Position numbers and translations under genes: made by a program. This document shows positions 45,336 to 56,173 of a DNA stretch of 64,000 nucleotides, piece after piece (position 1 is the stretch's first letter; every line of letters starts with the position of its first letter). The notes under the pieces were generated by a model. It saw nothing but the letters and a program-made list of their open reading frames with translations. It searched no databases and was not told the DNA's origin. Source of the DNA: Bisporella sp. PMI_857 (taxonomy: Eukaryota; Ascomycota; Leotiomycetes; Helotiales; Helotiaceae); contig JAJSPD010000066.1 of the NCBI GenBank assembly GCA_021307315.1, forward strand, positions 1 through 64,000. The letters are read 5' to 3'.

Positions 45336-45769
45336 AGCCGGGTCGGACTTTGGGACCTGTGGGATCTCGATGCTCCTTAATTGCCGTACTCAGAGGGTAA
45401 ATCTATGCCGGATTTTGACCAACAGAATCAATCTAGGTTTTTCAATCAATTTACCAGTGAGATTTAGAATCCATCACTTGCCGCTGAAGCCTCCCTGGGC
45501 TCTTACAGATAGGTTAGCAAGTAAGGAGCTTTTCAGTTCATTAATATACTTATTTATACAGAGTTGCTATCACCAGTATGAAGCGATATAAATCCAACCC
45601 GTACCGTCTAGAAATCGGCTATCGTCGTCTGAATTGAATATTTAGTGGTCACTGCAAACTGCCAATTTTAGTGCAGGAAAATTGCTGCGTGTGTTACACG
45701 AATTTCCACGCTCGCTGATGATGGCAAAAAGTGCAAAGTGAGGTCATTTTGCTATGGTTCCTTGAAGAC
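45336..45769. other. Intergenic between convergent genes
   Basis: 434 bp of 3' flanking sequence; nothing further seen. Confidence 0.4.
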
Positions 45770-48069
45770 CTACTCTAATATCGGCTTCTGCCAATCCCAA
45801 AAGTCAAGCATCCCAAAACCGTCTCCAGCGTGCGGCAAAAATCCCGCGTCGAACAATTCCGGGTTCTGCAGCACATCCTCCGGGACAGGAGCATCAAACA
45901 CCGGCGAGCAAAGCTGGTTGAAAATGTCCAAACACCGAGTCGCGAGGCTGTTATTGGTGGCTGTCCGGGTGATGAGATCTCTGGTGGTCAAGATATCGTT
46001 AAGCCATGCCTGAGCATCATCATTCGCCGGATCCGTCATCAAGCAAATGATGGGAATTAAGCCTGCCTGGAAAAGAAAATACCTATTACGGGTGCTTAAT
46101 TTTTGGATTCAGATATCTTTGGGATAGGAGACCTACAGCATATACCATGTGCTTAATCGTGAATTTATGTCTAAAGACATGAAGTTAGAAATTGAACTAA
46201 TTGTTGAGCGTGCGTGTTGAAGACAGGCGAGTCGACAATTGGCCTCCTCCTCCGTCTCGGGGACGTGAGAATCTTCTGCCTTTTGTTTGGCCGACCATCG
46301 GAGTAATATTGGGCGCAGTAACACGATCCTCAGGTTCCAACTACGCCAGGAGAGGCGATAGCGGGCAAATACATACGCTTGGTGGGATTGGATGGCGAAT
46401 GAATTCGGCTGGAAATAGGATGGGAGTAAATCTTCCCATTCATCGATGGTCTTCTGGAGACCTAAGATTTCCTGAATTGATGGCTTAGGGCAAGATATTA
46501 GTCGATGATACAGACGGTTTGTTTGGACGTGGAACTGGGATTGTGCTATTAGTCCGGTGTAGACGGTTGGGGCATCAGTCTCATCGGGCGGAGCAAGTGA
46601 GATCCGAGTTAGAGACTAAATTTGCCATTAGCTGTGCTGAGAAGATACATATCACGAACCTACTTTTTCGTGGATATTCAAAACCTCGGAGGCGTCCATT
46701 ATTCCAGAGTTTGGTAGGAGAACAGGTCGACCGAACGTTATAGATGCCCCACTGTCGAAAATGAAGACGCCCCACCATACTCTGCGTCTCATCTCTCTCT
46801 GAAGAGGAGTGATGTCCCAATGAGAAAACTCTTTGTGAAGTCCCAAACTTACTGCAGTCCGAACGGCAAGCCCCAGATAGTTCCATCCCGTGTTGGGCCG
46901 GTTGCGCTTCTGAGTGTAATTACTCAAGAGCAGTAAAGCTTGTACCAGGGCCAGGTTCCCGGTTTCAAACACAGAGCTTTCTCCGGCAACTTGGGGCAAT
47001 CTCTTGTAGAAGTAATCGTCCATGGAAAACTGGTCATCTCCAATACACCACGCACCCAGAGCTAATACTGTGTTCAAGAGCATAAACCAAGAATAGCCTT
47101 CCGGTCGGGGATATGTCCCATTGAACTGTGCTCTAAACGTAGGTTCGTGTAGAAACGGATATGTTGTGTGATAAAAGTGAAAATAGGCATCTATAAATGA
47201 GTTCTCGGGGACGCTCGATAGTCTAGTATTTGGTGATATCCGCTCGGGGAGTGAGAGATGTATCTCGGTGGAAGAGCCTTGGGAGGGTATTTTGTCACTA
47301 GTACTTTGACCTGTATTGAGTAAAGCTCGAAGGGGAGCGACGCTTGACGTAGCACCTATTGTAGAAAGTTTATTAATTGGATTCTTGAATGGAAAGCAAC
47401 ACTTTATTTACCCAAGTATCCTGCCCCATCCGGTAATATTGAGAGGGCAGCCATTCCATCGGATAATCCACCAAAGGTGACTTCCCGCTCGGCCCAGTCA
47501 AACCCATCTGCTTCTCGAGGTAAACTTTCGATGCCAGATTCGACAGCTTTTCCAAGTTCAGGTTGATCTGGAAGTGAGGTTCTTCCAAGCTGTGGAGTAC
47601 TGCACATGGCTTGTTGATTTGGGATCGTGCCATCTTGTTTGATGGACTCCCAAGCAGAGCCTAAATTGACATTTGGAAGTAAGGAAGAAAGAATGGCTTC
47701 TAGCTCTCGTACACGATCCTCAGCGGCCGACAAGTTGCTAGAGGTCTGGTCAGTTGACTCGGAATTGCAATTGAATAAAGGAGATTGCTGAAAGTGGAGT
47801 CTCCCACCTTCGTGTCAGGGCCGTTCTAGAGACTTTGGGGCTGTACTTGCATTGCCAACCATGTTGTCCACATGACTTACAGGCGGGCTGCTCTTTGGAA
47901 CACTAATAGCCACTATGAGACAATGACTAAACGGTCGGGTTTTGCACACCTTATATTTTCGAGCTCTGCATGCATCGCACTGAGGGAAACCACGTCAGTC
48001 ATTGGGCTCGAATTTGAGGGGAAAATGGGGACTTGCCGAAGAATAATTTTCACCGCTGTCAATAGGCAT
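45770..48069 (-). CDS. Gal4-type Zn2Cys6 transcription factor, 655 aa, eight exons
   Basis: Exons: 48069-48037, 47979-47950, 47902-47808, 47737-47412, 47355-46664, 46615-46137 and 46082-45770, all in phase; with the first small exons the cluster is split by introns. The zinc cluster is CDACRARKYK/CSKEQPACKSCGQHGWQC with perfect 2-6-6-2-6 spacing, followed by YSPKV and the dimerisation helix SAAEDRVRELEAILSSLL. The fungal_trans domain has FIDAYFHFYHTTYPFLHEPTFR, WNYLGLAVRTAVSLGLHKE and RRRVWWGVFIFD. The last exons hold LIPIICLMTDP. Intron 1 (48036-47980, 57 nt) begins GC, with GCAAGT donor and CTGAC branch. The YSPK context is found in sugar-utilisation regulators, which fits the transporter next door, but regulation of it is inference. 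(Seven coding segments are listed; an eighth was not needed.). Confidence 0.83.
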
Positions 48070-49130
48070 CACTAAGAAGTTAGTTGGATATAAGAAACTC
48101 TGAGGAAAAGCGCTTCCCCGCTCTAACAAAATACTTAAAACGAGTCTACTTATCAAGTTATTTACCAGGAAACTCTATTTGTGGTTACCTCGGCGAGCTC
48201 AGGCCATTTTGGGTCTAGCCTCATATCTGATGATGATTCCCTAGTCAACCACCCCAAAAGCAGTTGTAGCAAGCTTTCGACACGGCAGCATTACCTAATC
48301 AAATTTTGAAGCTTGCCAATATAATTTTCAAATCAATTTACGCTAGATTCTCAACTTTTAGAAATTTTCAAGCATTTTGAAAATTTTCCATATTTTTTGG
48401 TGTTCCTAGGTAAATAGTGGGGTATTGTGGGACCATGGATTGAACTTGTAAAAAAAAAAATCGCCCAGTTTTATCTGTTGTCGATGCTCAGTTTGCGAAT
48501 ATGACTGAGACAAATGTGGCTTCGGTCTCAGTTAATTTGATATACAAAACCATATTTATATAATTTTAATCACTCGCCAGAATCAACAAATTCCACTACG
48601 TCCCCGGGTCCTCTAATTATACCCTCCGTACCCCTGGCGACCTGGAGCATTTGCCGAGCCCCCTATTCCTCTTCAGCACGTGACATTCTTGCCTGGAAAA
48701 CTACCTAACGGTGGCGCACTGCTTACTTAAGGCGTAAGCCACTCATATAGAAGTCAGCAACAAACGGGAAAGTTTAAAGATAATATCCGGTTGGCACCTA
48801 CGCCTATTGGAGACTTGTTTCTCGACTGCCTGATTTATGTCCTTCCGCTCCGCCGGGTGTTCCTCCGCTAGTCCGCGCCGCATACTGCCATTTCTCTGTA
48901 TTAATAGTAGAAAAATTGCCAAATCTTGGCGCACAGCCGGCTGATCCAGTACATGGAACAAACGTGTGTTAAGGCTTATATTCCCCAACTACACGTTGCA
49001 AACCGGCAGCAACTGTTAGTTAACATCGTCAACACGAGGTTAGAAATTAGGCTAACGATGAAAAACCAGAAGGAATTTTACGCTAACATCCGTATAATGA
49101 CCAAACCACTGCACGCGGACGATCAATCGC
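48070..49130. other. Intergenic, 1.1 kb
   Basis: Upstream region of the Gal4-type regulator, AT-rich around 48300-48420. No gene supported. Confidence 0.35.
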
Positions 49131-49680
49131 TTGTACTCTAATCAGCAGATGACCAGCTTTGGCAACATGCGTAATGAGCTGATTCGGCCGAATCCGCATA
49201 CTCTACACCTTGGAAAGACTTTTGGAAAGTGGATAAGTTGTTTAGCGCTGCTGGGAAGCGGAAGAGAGACGGAGACATCGTCGGCAGCTTGTAGATACTC
49301 AAAACAATTGCTATTGGCGTGTACTGGCCACGAAGTGGTCAGGTACTACTCTGCCGCAAAGCACTCGACCTCTGTATGAAGATGACGCGTTGCAGTAGAA
49401 GTCTGCCGAACAGGGGCGCGCGGTGACTACTATTATGCCCTGGACTAGCCAAATTATCTTCATCCTAGGTACCGGCGAAGGCAAAAGTCTTTGGTTCATG
49501 CTGCCGTGTATCCTCTCTGAAGCTGAGGTAACTATCTTGATTTTGCCGCTCGCTCCTCTTCAAGAAGATCTGCTTCGCGGTCCGGGAGCTGCAGATTCAG
49601 CACTTGGGTTGGGCACCTCGTGAGCCCGGGGGGCATCTAACCACGAGGCAGTAGCGTTGTACCATGCCCTAGAATTTGCA
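49131..49680 (+). pseudogene. RecQ-like DNA helicase remnant
   Basis: The segment reads FILGTGEGKSLWFMLPC, a Walker A region, followed by VTILILPLAPLQEDLLR (motif Ia), and in the next frame RELQIQHLGWAPREP. This is the order found in the multicopy RecQ-like helicases of fungal genomes. A frameshift separates the last two parts, upstream stops interrupt the frame, and no DEAH box is seen. It is a decayed fragment. Confidence 0.65.
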
Positions 49681-50641
49681 GGGCTTAACAAAAACGAAAG
49701 CTATTAGGGAAGATATCGAGGCCGATGAAATTCAGCCTAGAGATTCTGCACATCTTTTGTCATGCAACTAATATCCTGAAGTTCTACCGAGCTGTGGTCA
49801 AGATGAAATCAACTTAGTGGATAACTCACAACATTCGCCTTAATGATGTTGGGTACGGATGGATTAATACTCTAAAATGCAATGCTAAGTTGCATGTCGC
49901 AGATAAAATGATGAAAACCCCCAAGCTAGAATAGGGTACTAATATCCCTAACCCCAAGGAAAGGTATGTTGTCTTTCCAAATTAACAGATTGATTAGTAG
50001 CAAGAAGGTAGTTACTGGTACCATCCAAAGGTCGGCGGGCTTTTCCCTCTGCACTGCGTAGCAACGTCGAGCGCCGGACTCCTATTAGTCAAAACAAACT
50101 GACCCAAGTAGAAGGCAAATTTTCCTTTAGGAATTCCGAGAAAGTATATATCAACAATTTAATAGAGCAATCGCTACTTATAACCAAAAGTAGGAGTCAA
50201 CTAAGTAGGCAACTTGTACTCGTGCTACCTGAGTCCGTTTTCTGCATGTTTACATAAAGTGGAGACAAGACTATCTGAAGCTTCGACAGATGGTTCTGGT
50301 AGGTAGATGTCGAGTTCTGTAATTATACAGACTTACAGTCCTATAATACAATACTTTTCTACGAGCATTGAGTGCAAACAGGGGTTACCTAAGCTCTAAA
50401 GATCATGAATGGAAAGGAAATCTACTGGAACTTCCTAAGTTCATTCGTTGATACAGTGTACTTTCAGTAATGTAGACACAGTGATATGCGTACCCAAAAA
50501 TAGAGAATATTCCTATGTTCTGCACGACATACTGAAATCCTTGGCCATAATCTTCTCATTTACAGCTGCAGATGAAAATTGACTGCTCAATTCTTCGCGT
50601 TTTCACTCATCCCTATTCCAACCCATGCCACGACTATCTCT
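49681..50641. other. Intergenic, about 1 kb
   Basis: No coding evidence; probably helicase-element debris on the left and 3' flank of the 169-aa gene on the right. Confidence 0.35.
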
Positions 50642-51198
50642 TCAGCTGAAAGGAGTAGTATTATGCACAGTCCAAACCGTCCCGCGATCTAAGCCCTCCC
50701 CTAAATCCGTAACCCCCAGCTCAGCTTGCTGCGCAAAGCTAACCGCCAAATAAAAATCCGTTCTCAACGTCTCCTCCTGGTCGTCCGTATCAAAGCTCGG
50801 GCCGCCGGAGACAACCAGCGCGGTCTCGTCGGTGAGCGTGCGCGCGTCGAGCACGATGAAGAGGGAGCGACTGAACTGCGGCAGCGGCCGGATGTGCTCG
50901 ACGAAATACGTGTTGAGGTCGACGAGGGATTGGTTAGTGAATGGGGCGGCGGGGGTGCTGGTTGGTGGTTTGGATGGCGTGTCGATGGCAGCGAGGGTAT
51001 CAGAGGAGGGAGTGATAAGGCGGGGGCGGAAAGAGTAGGGGGTTGCGTAGGTGGCAAGGCGGGTGAGGAACGTGTCTATGACCTGTAGGGCGTGAGTCTT
51101 TGCTTGCAAGTTAGAAGTGAGGGGCGCACCGTGGTGGGGACGTCAACGGTGCAGAAGACAGGGACCATGGTTGTCTCGTTATCGTCGTCGTACGCCAT
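50642..51198 (-). CDS. Hypothetical protein, 169 aa
   Basis: Two exons, 51198-51130 and 51082-50642, with a 47-nt intron (GTGCGC...CTACAG) in phase. It begins MAYDDDNETTMVPVFCTVDV, then has a Pro/Thr-rich stretch (KPPTSTPAAPF) and a beta/alpha-type C-terminal half: FSRSLFIVLDARTLTDETALVVSG, then FYLAVSFAQQAELGV and GTVWTVHNTTPF. The 'FIVLDART' strand recalls the fungal DUF6924-type domain, but I cannot confirm it. The CDS is locally GC-rich (about 60 percent by eye) compared with its surroundings, as for a real coding gene. It is divergent from the secreted repeat protein. Confidence 0.65.
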
Positions 51199-51905
51199 GT
51201 TGAGCTGTTTGAGTAAGGTTTCTGTATTGCAAATGACAGACAGACTAACAACCTCCAATTCCCAGCGGCTGTGAAGGTATTTATGTGGCTAGGAATAGAG
51301 GTTTCGGTCTCTTGTTGTAAGGAAGAGGTTAAGGTCGCGACCGAAGGATTAGGGTTACATTATCACCTGCATATGCCCAGACTTTGCACGGCCCCGCATC
51401 CTTTACCGAGATGGATTTCTTCACCCCCCCAACTAAGAAATATCACATCGTTCTGATTTGTTCAGCCTTATTTGTCCCCTGGTATCTATCTAGAAGGAGC
51501 GTCGCTAATGTTACCTGCATAGCCAGCTCCAGGAATTCCTCATGAATCTCAGCCGCAACAATCATTAGAATACCCCTTTCTAGACATCCTTAAATTCCTG
51601 CTAAACTACAGCCTCGCAAATGATTTGCTTAGTGGTATCACATCACTGTCTGGGCACTCCTGAACAGTTAACATGTCAGACTCTAGCTACTACTTTTCCC
51701 CAATTCATGTCGAAGACTCTGATATTCCTTACTCCTTGAGCTCCTGCTCAAAAAATACAGCCTCCCACCGTTCGTTTCATTATCTTGTGCTCTCCTGTAT
51801 ATAACAAAGCTCTTTCTAATTCTAATTTTCTTCATCTCAACTAAGTATCAAGTATCAAGTATCACGTGATACCTTTGCCGACTGGCAAAGCTCTTTCAAG
51901 TCACA
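51199..51905. promoter_or_regulatory. Divergent promoter region, 169-aa gene / secreted repeat protein
   Basis: 707 bp between outward starts. It contains three direct AAGTATC copies and a palindromic E-box immediately upstream of the repeat-protein gene. Confidence 0.45.
51859..51872. promoter_or_regulatory. 14-bp palindrome with a CACGTG E-box
   Basis: GTATCACGTGATAC is a perfect palindrome 33 bp before the ATG of the secreted repeat protein. It is preceded by AAGTATC repeated three times. CACGTG is the core site of bHLH regulators; binding here is inference. Confidence 0.45.
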
Positions 51906-54207
51906 ATGCGTCTCTTCTCTCCATCCGCATTTATTGCTTCCTTTCTTATTTTTTCCAGTATCATCGCAGCACCTCTACCTAACCCAGCTAAGAAGAGGCC
52001 ACATGATGCCATAGACGATGGAGCGCCAGCTAAACCACCAGTTACCAAACAGCCACAAGATGCACCGCTACCCGGACGAACAGGGACATCTATTAACAAG
52101 GACGGAGTCGTCACTGGGCGTAAGTAGGCCCCTTTGTTACAATTACCCATCTGGAAATGGGATTTTGCTGACGTCGTACTCTCTAGACTATGGAGATGAT
52201 TATTTGCCTGAGCACATGCGTCACGTTCAGGACAACCAGAAAGAGTTTCCCGAGAATAAAGGGGCATTCCAAGTAAACCCAGATGCGAAGGAGGATCGAA
52301 AAGATAAGGTCGGTGGCAGCAATGTTCGACCTGGTCCTGATCCGGTCACTGGTGTAGGGCGTGTTAAAGACGAAAAGCCTCTGGCCTCTCAGCAATTAGG
52401 CCCAGGAAATCCGGGGACCACCTGGCAAGCGTTATCACACGAAGAATCCGGCGGTGCTGGGAAAGGCACGGGTCAGATAAAGCTTGAGGAAGATGCCAAG
52501 AAGGACTGGGAGAAGAAACACCCAGGACAGACCTATGTACCACCATTGCCGAAAGTAAAGCCTGAACTACCTGAGGGCAGTCAAAGAAGTACGTTCTCAG
52601 TGCATCGAACTCTAGACTCTCTCTAACATGAAGGTATAGCGGAAGGAGCTCTCGCAGCTAAGATGAAAGCTGAGGCCGAGAAGGCTGAGAAATTAGGATA
52701 TAAAGACGGCGGTAAAACTAAGGTTACCGACAATCCAGCATGGCAGCCATTGAAGACGAAAGAGAATAGCAACGATCCTCAATTGAGAGGACACGAGGCT
52801 CCAGCCGTGATGAAAACGCAGGAAAACCACGGACCCGACCCAAACAAGATAGCCGGTGTGGAGGGAAAGCTAGGTGATGATGAACCTGCACGGAAGAAGC
52901 AAAAGGTACAGAAAGAGCCAAAGCCACCGCCAACGATAGATCCAGACAGTATGAAAGGAAGATTGAGAGGAGGCACCCAAGCCCAAGCCAAGGAACCACC
53001 GAAGGAAAAGCCTAAGGGGGAATCCAAACCTTCCGATGGCAAGTACACCAGTCACCCAAACTACCGCGAAGGGAGCAGGCCAAAGGTGCCTGAGCAATAC
53101 AAGCCAGATGACCCATCGAAAGTTGGCATCAGCCCACCCAAGGAAGATCCCAACCGACTGCCAAACCGACCACAGGACCGTGTGCACACTGCTTTCCCAA
53201 CTGCCGGACCACCACGCATTACGCCCGTTCCTCAAAATCCCGTTAAGGACGACAGCGCGATAAAAAAGCCGGCCGGACCATTTTCTCAACTTCCAAAAGG
53301 GGAATCCAATATGAAAGGCGTCCCTGAGGGGTGGAAGCCATATAATGACAAGAAACCGCAGGCGGACGATAAGAAATTGAACAAGGATTTTGAGAAGATG
53401 CACATAGACTGCAAGCGGGACGGAGGAGCTGCTTGTGCACTTCCGCAGACAAATAAGAAGGGAGACGGCAAAAAGGAGATTCCCAAGTCACAAGAGCAAC
53501 TTAAAAAAGACGCTCCCCCTCCTGTACCAAAACCGCAAGAGCCTAAGAAAGAGAACGGAGCTCCCAAATCACAGGAGCCAAAGAAAGAGACCCCCAAGCC
53601 CGAGCCAGCGAAGCCTGCCAGTCAGCCCCAGGCCCCTAAGCCGGAACCGAAGAAGGAGGCACCTAAACCGGAACCAAAAAAGGAGGCTCCCAAGCCAGAA
53701 CCGAAACAGGAGGCGCCTAAACCGGAACCAAAAAAGGAGGCTCCCAAGCCAGAACCGAAAAAGGAGGCGCCTAAACCAGAACCAAAAAAGGAGGCGCCTA
53801 AACCGGAACCGAAAAAGGAGGCTCCCAAGCCAGAGCCGAAAAAGGAGGCACCTAAACCGGAACCAAAAAAGGAGGCTCCCAAACCAGAGCCGAAGAAGGA
53901 GGCACCTAAACCGGAACCAAAAAAGGAGATTCCTAAGCCGGAACCGAAAAAGGAGGCACCTAAACCGGAACCAAAAAAGGAGATTCCTAAGCCGGAACCG
54001 AAAAAGGAGGCTCCCAAACCAGAACCGAAAAAGGAGGCACCTAAACCGGAACCAAAAAAGGAGATTCCTAAGCCGGAACCAAAAAAGGAGGCTCCTAAAC
54101 CAGCGCCTAAACCAGAGCCACCAAAGCCAGCAGCACCGAAGCCAGCAGCTCCAGCGCCGGCCAAGTCCTCAGGGGGCAAGAAGAAAGGCAAAAGATTTAC
54201 CTCGTAA
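51906..54207 (+). CDS. Secreted Lys/Glu/Pro-rich repeat protein, 727 aa
   Basis: Exons 51906-52119, 52187-52588 and 52640-54207, with introns of 67 and 51 nt (GTAAGT, GTACGT donors), all in phase. A clear signal peptide opens the protein (MRLFSPSAFIASFLIFSSIIA, cleavage likely before APLP). The rest is hydrophilic, low in hydrophobic residues and apparently disordered. Residues ~570-~690 hold 17 copies of a nonapeptide [A/I]PKPEPK[K/Q]E, then PKPAAP repeats and a basic tail (GGKKKGKRFTS). Two cysteines (IDCKRDGGAACALP) lie just before the repeats. No enzyme domain is visible. A cell-wall or extracellular role is suggested by the signal peptide and repeat, but this is inference. The repeat gives long shadow frames in other registers. 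Confidence 0.85.
53632..54090 (+). repeat. 27-bp coding minisatellite, 17 units
   Basis: Seventeen consecutive 27-bp units encode the nonapeptide above. Units alternate between a few variants (for example GCTCCCAAG-type and GCACCTAAA-type starts; four start ATTCCTAAG-like and give Ile). The alternation suggests growth by a 54-bp higher-order unit. Confidence 0.92.
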
Positions 54208-55850
54208 CTGAACACAAAATTTGAGATGGAATAAAGTTGTTAAAAGGTGAAAAAATATAGTGGAATTGGCGTTCTAAGGCATTTGTTTTTGTTTTGTTAA
54301 AAGTTTTGTCACATAGGATATCGGTAGCACTTTGGAATGGCCAAACTGAAACTTTATTATATTCACGTCCCTAATAAAATTTTGTCTAATAATCATAAGC
54401 TCTGAAACCTCAGATTAAGCCCGCTACCAAGTCTCAGTAGCTGATACTTTAATAAAAGCCTATTTTCTATATTGTCCAGGCTTTTATGCGACACTATTTT
54501 TGTCACGTCCCTCCTCTGGAGCAAACGTGACCTATTAGCCGAGCTTTCGGAGCTCCTCGTGTTATATAGCCTGCTCTCCCCGAGCTCCTCTTTCTTTCTT
54601 AGCTTTAGATTCTTGTATTATACTACCGTTGCCCACTGTATCTGTAGATGCACAGCGCGTATCGTGACAATGTTGTCACAAAACCTAATGCCTAGGACCT
54701 TGTAAGGTGGCTAATAGGAAGGTGCTATTCGAAAAATTAAATTATTAATTTGTTTGTTAATATTTTCTTTTTCTAAATCGGTTGTTAAACAACTTTAATT
54801 ATAACGTTACAACAATTGCATACTTAACAAACTCCTACATGCAAGCCACAATTCTGAACACTCACTCCCCTTCACCCTCCATCGCCAGTCGACTAGTCTG
54901 TGGAAACGCATTTCTTGTATCACTTACATTTCTGTAAGGTCCTGTTTGTAGCCATCTTTAACCCTAGTTTATCTCAGGCCGACAGATACGAATCAAGTAT
55001 GAGATATGATCATGCGAGGGACTAACAGCGATTAAGGTAAGATAGATATGTAATTCTGGCCAGCAGAATAGACAAGAAGCAACAGGACGAGCAATTGGGC
55101 GTACTCTGGGAGCAAGGAAAACAGAACCAAAGTGGTTATAGAAAGGAGTAAGGTCCCTTCGGCCTTATATATGCTCCTCTAATTAGCCCCTTGCCATAAA
55201 TTGGAGGTCATGTAATAATATAGTGAACAAGTTAACTATTTCAACTCGCCATTTTACGGTGATATATAGCTCGTACTTATAGGTGCTGTAGCCCCCAAAC
55301 CTCCTGAACTATAAACTATAACTGAAGTGTTAGCTCTCAATTAAAGCTGTAATAGCTGAAAAGGTTGGATCCTACAGGTCCCAATTCTCTGAACATAGGC
55401 CTCAGGTGCCTATATAGCTACGGCATTTAGTCCCTAAATATAGACCTCAAACCCCTGTGCTGATTGCTATATCTGGAGTCATTGGTTCAGTGCCTAGGGC
55501 CTGAAATACAAACAAATTAGAGGAGAATTAATTTTCATTAAAGAGTGTACTATCTCCTAATTTTTTGTTTTTAAAGCTAAGAATAACAGATCTCAACCTC
55601 AGAGTCTGCCGTTAATTGCCCGTTCCTTAGCCATCCACCTATAGAAAGTAAATAAGGAGAGTAACAAGAATGATAAAGTTCGACGTGTACACTTGAAATC
55701 CCAGCAATTTTCCTCCAAGTGTCCTAACTTTCAATACTGGTCTGTAATTCGCGATGCATGTAGAGCAGGAAAGGTTGATGCGTGCGTCTCTTTCCTGTTT
55801 ACTTGAAAGACGAAAATCACTGCCCGCTTTGCTGTGTTCCTTTAACAACC
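54208..55850. other. Intergenic, 1.6 kb
   Basis: Contains a solo LTR (54501-54669); otherwise AT-rich with no coding evidence. Confidence 0.4.
54501..54669 (+). repeat. Solo LTR (169 bp)
   Basis: Begins TGTCACG and ends CGTGACA, with a TTATATAG box in the middle. It is clearly related to 63669-63835: both share CTTTAGATTCTT, CACTGTATCTGTA and ATGCACAGCGCGT in the same order. It shares only end sequence and layout with the gypsy LTR at 2318-2520. Direct flanks (ATTTT / ATGTT) do not form a convincing target duplication. Confidence 0.75.
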
Positions 55851-56173
55851 CTAATTGCTGCAGCGACACCTGTCTGAAAGACACTGGTAGTAGGTGTATC
55901 CCAACCAGTAGCAGGCATTGCTGCAACCTGCAGCGGTGTAGCCTCCGCACCACGCAGCGGCGCCAACAAGTCCCGGGGCTGGGAAAGTAAGTTAGTGCGG
56001 CTCAAAAATCGACCGAAAATATGTTTCATACCAGCAAAACTTTCAAAGGTACCCTCTGCGGCGGGTGGCAAACCAGGAGTAGCAGGAGCAATGGCAGCAT
56101 CTTCAGCTGCGGGTGCAGCTGCAGCGAGGAGAAAGAGATTGGCAACGGCCATCAAGTAGAATGAAGAGCGCAT
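55851..56173 (-). CDS. Secreted cysteine-rich peptide with defensin-like (CS-alpha-beta) spacing, 89 aa
   Basis: Two exons, 56173-56032 and 55978-55851, with a 53-nt intron (donor GTATGA, branch CACTAAC, acceptor TTTCCCAG). A signal peptide covers about residues 1-20 (MRSSFYLMAVANLFLLAAAA) and is followed by an acidic/Pro-Ala propeptide to about residue 47. The mature part, ~40 residues, has six cysteines at 58, 66, 70, 80, 85 and 87: C-x7-C-x3-C-x9-C-x4-C-x-C, with the Cx3C and CxC pairs that define the CS-alpha-beta fold of defensins. Without splicing the frame stays open but loses the cysteine pattern, so automated calls may miss it. Antimicrobial or signalling activity is inferred from fold only. 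Confidence 0.72.

Noticed and set aside
53632..54090. Possible CRISPR-like regular array
   Set aside because: Units are contiguous with no spacers and keep a protein frame; the genome is eukaryotic.
53622..54215. Long minus-strand frame rich in Gly/Phe/Ser, and a long plus-strand alternative frame rich in Arg/Asn
   Set aside because: Both are shadows of the 27-bp coding repeat; the signal-peptide frame with clean introns is the real one.
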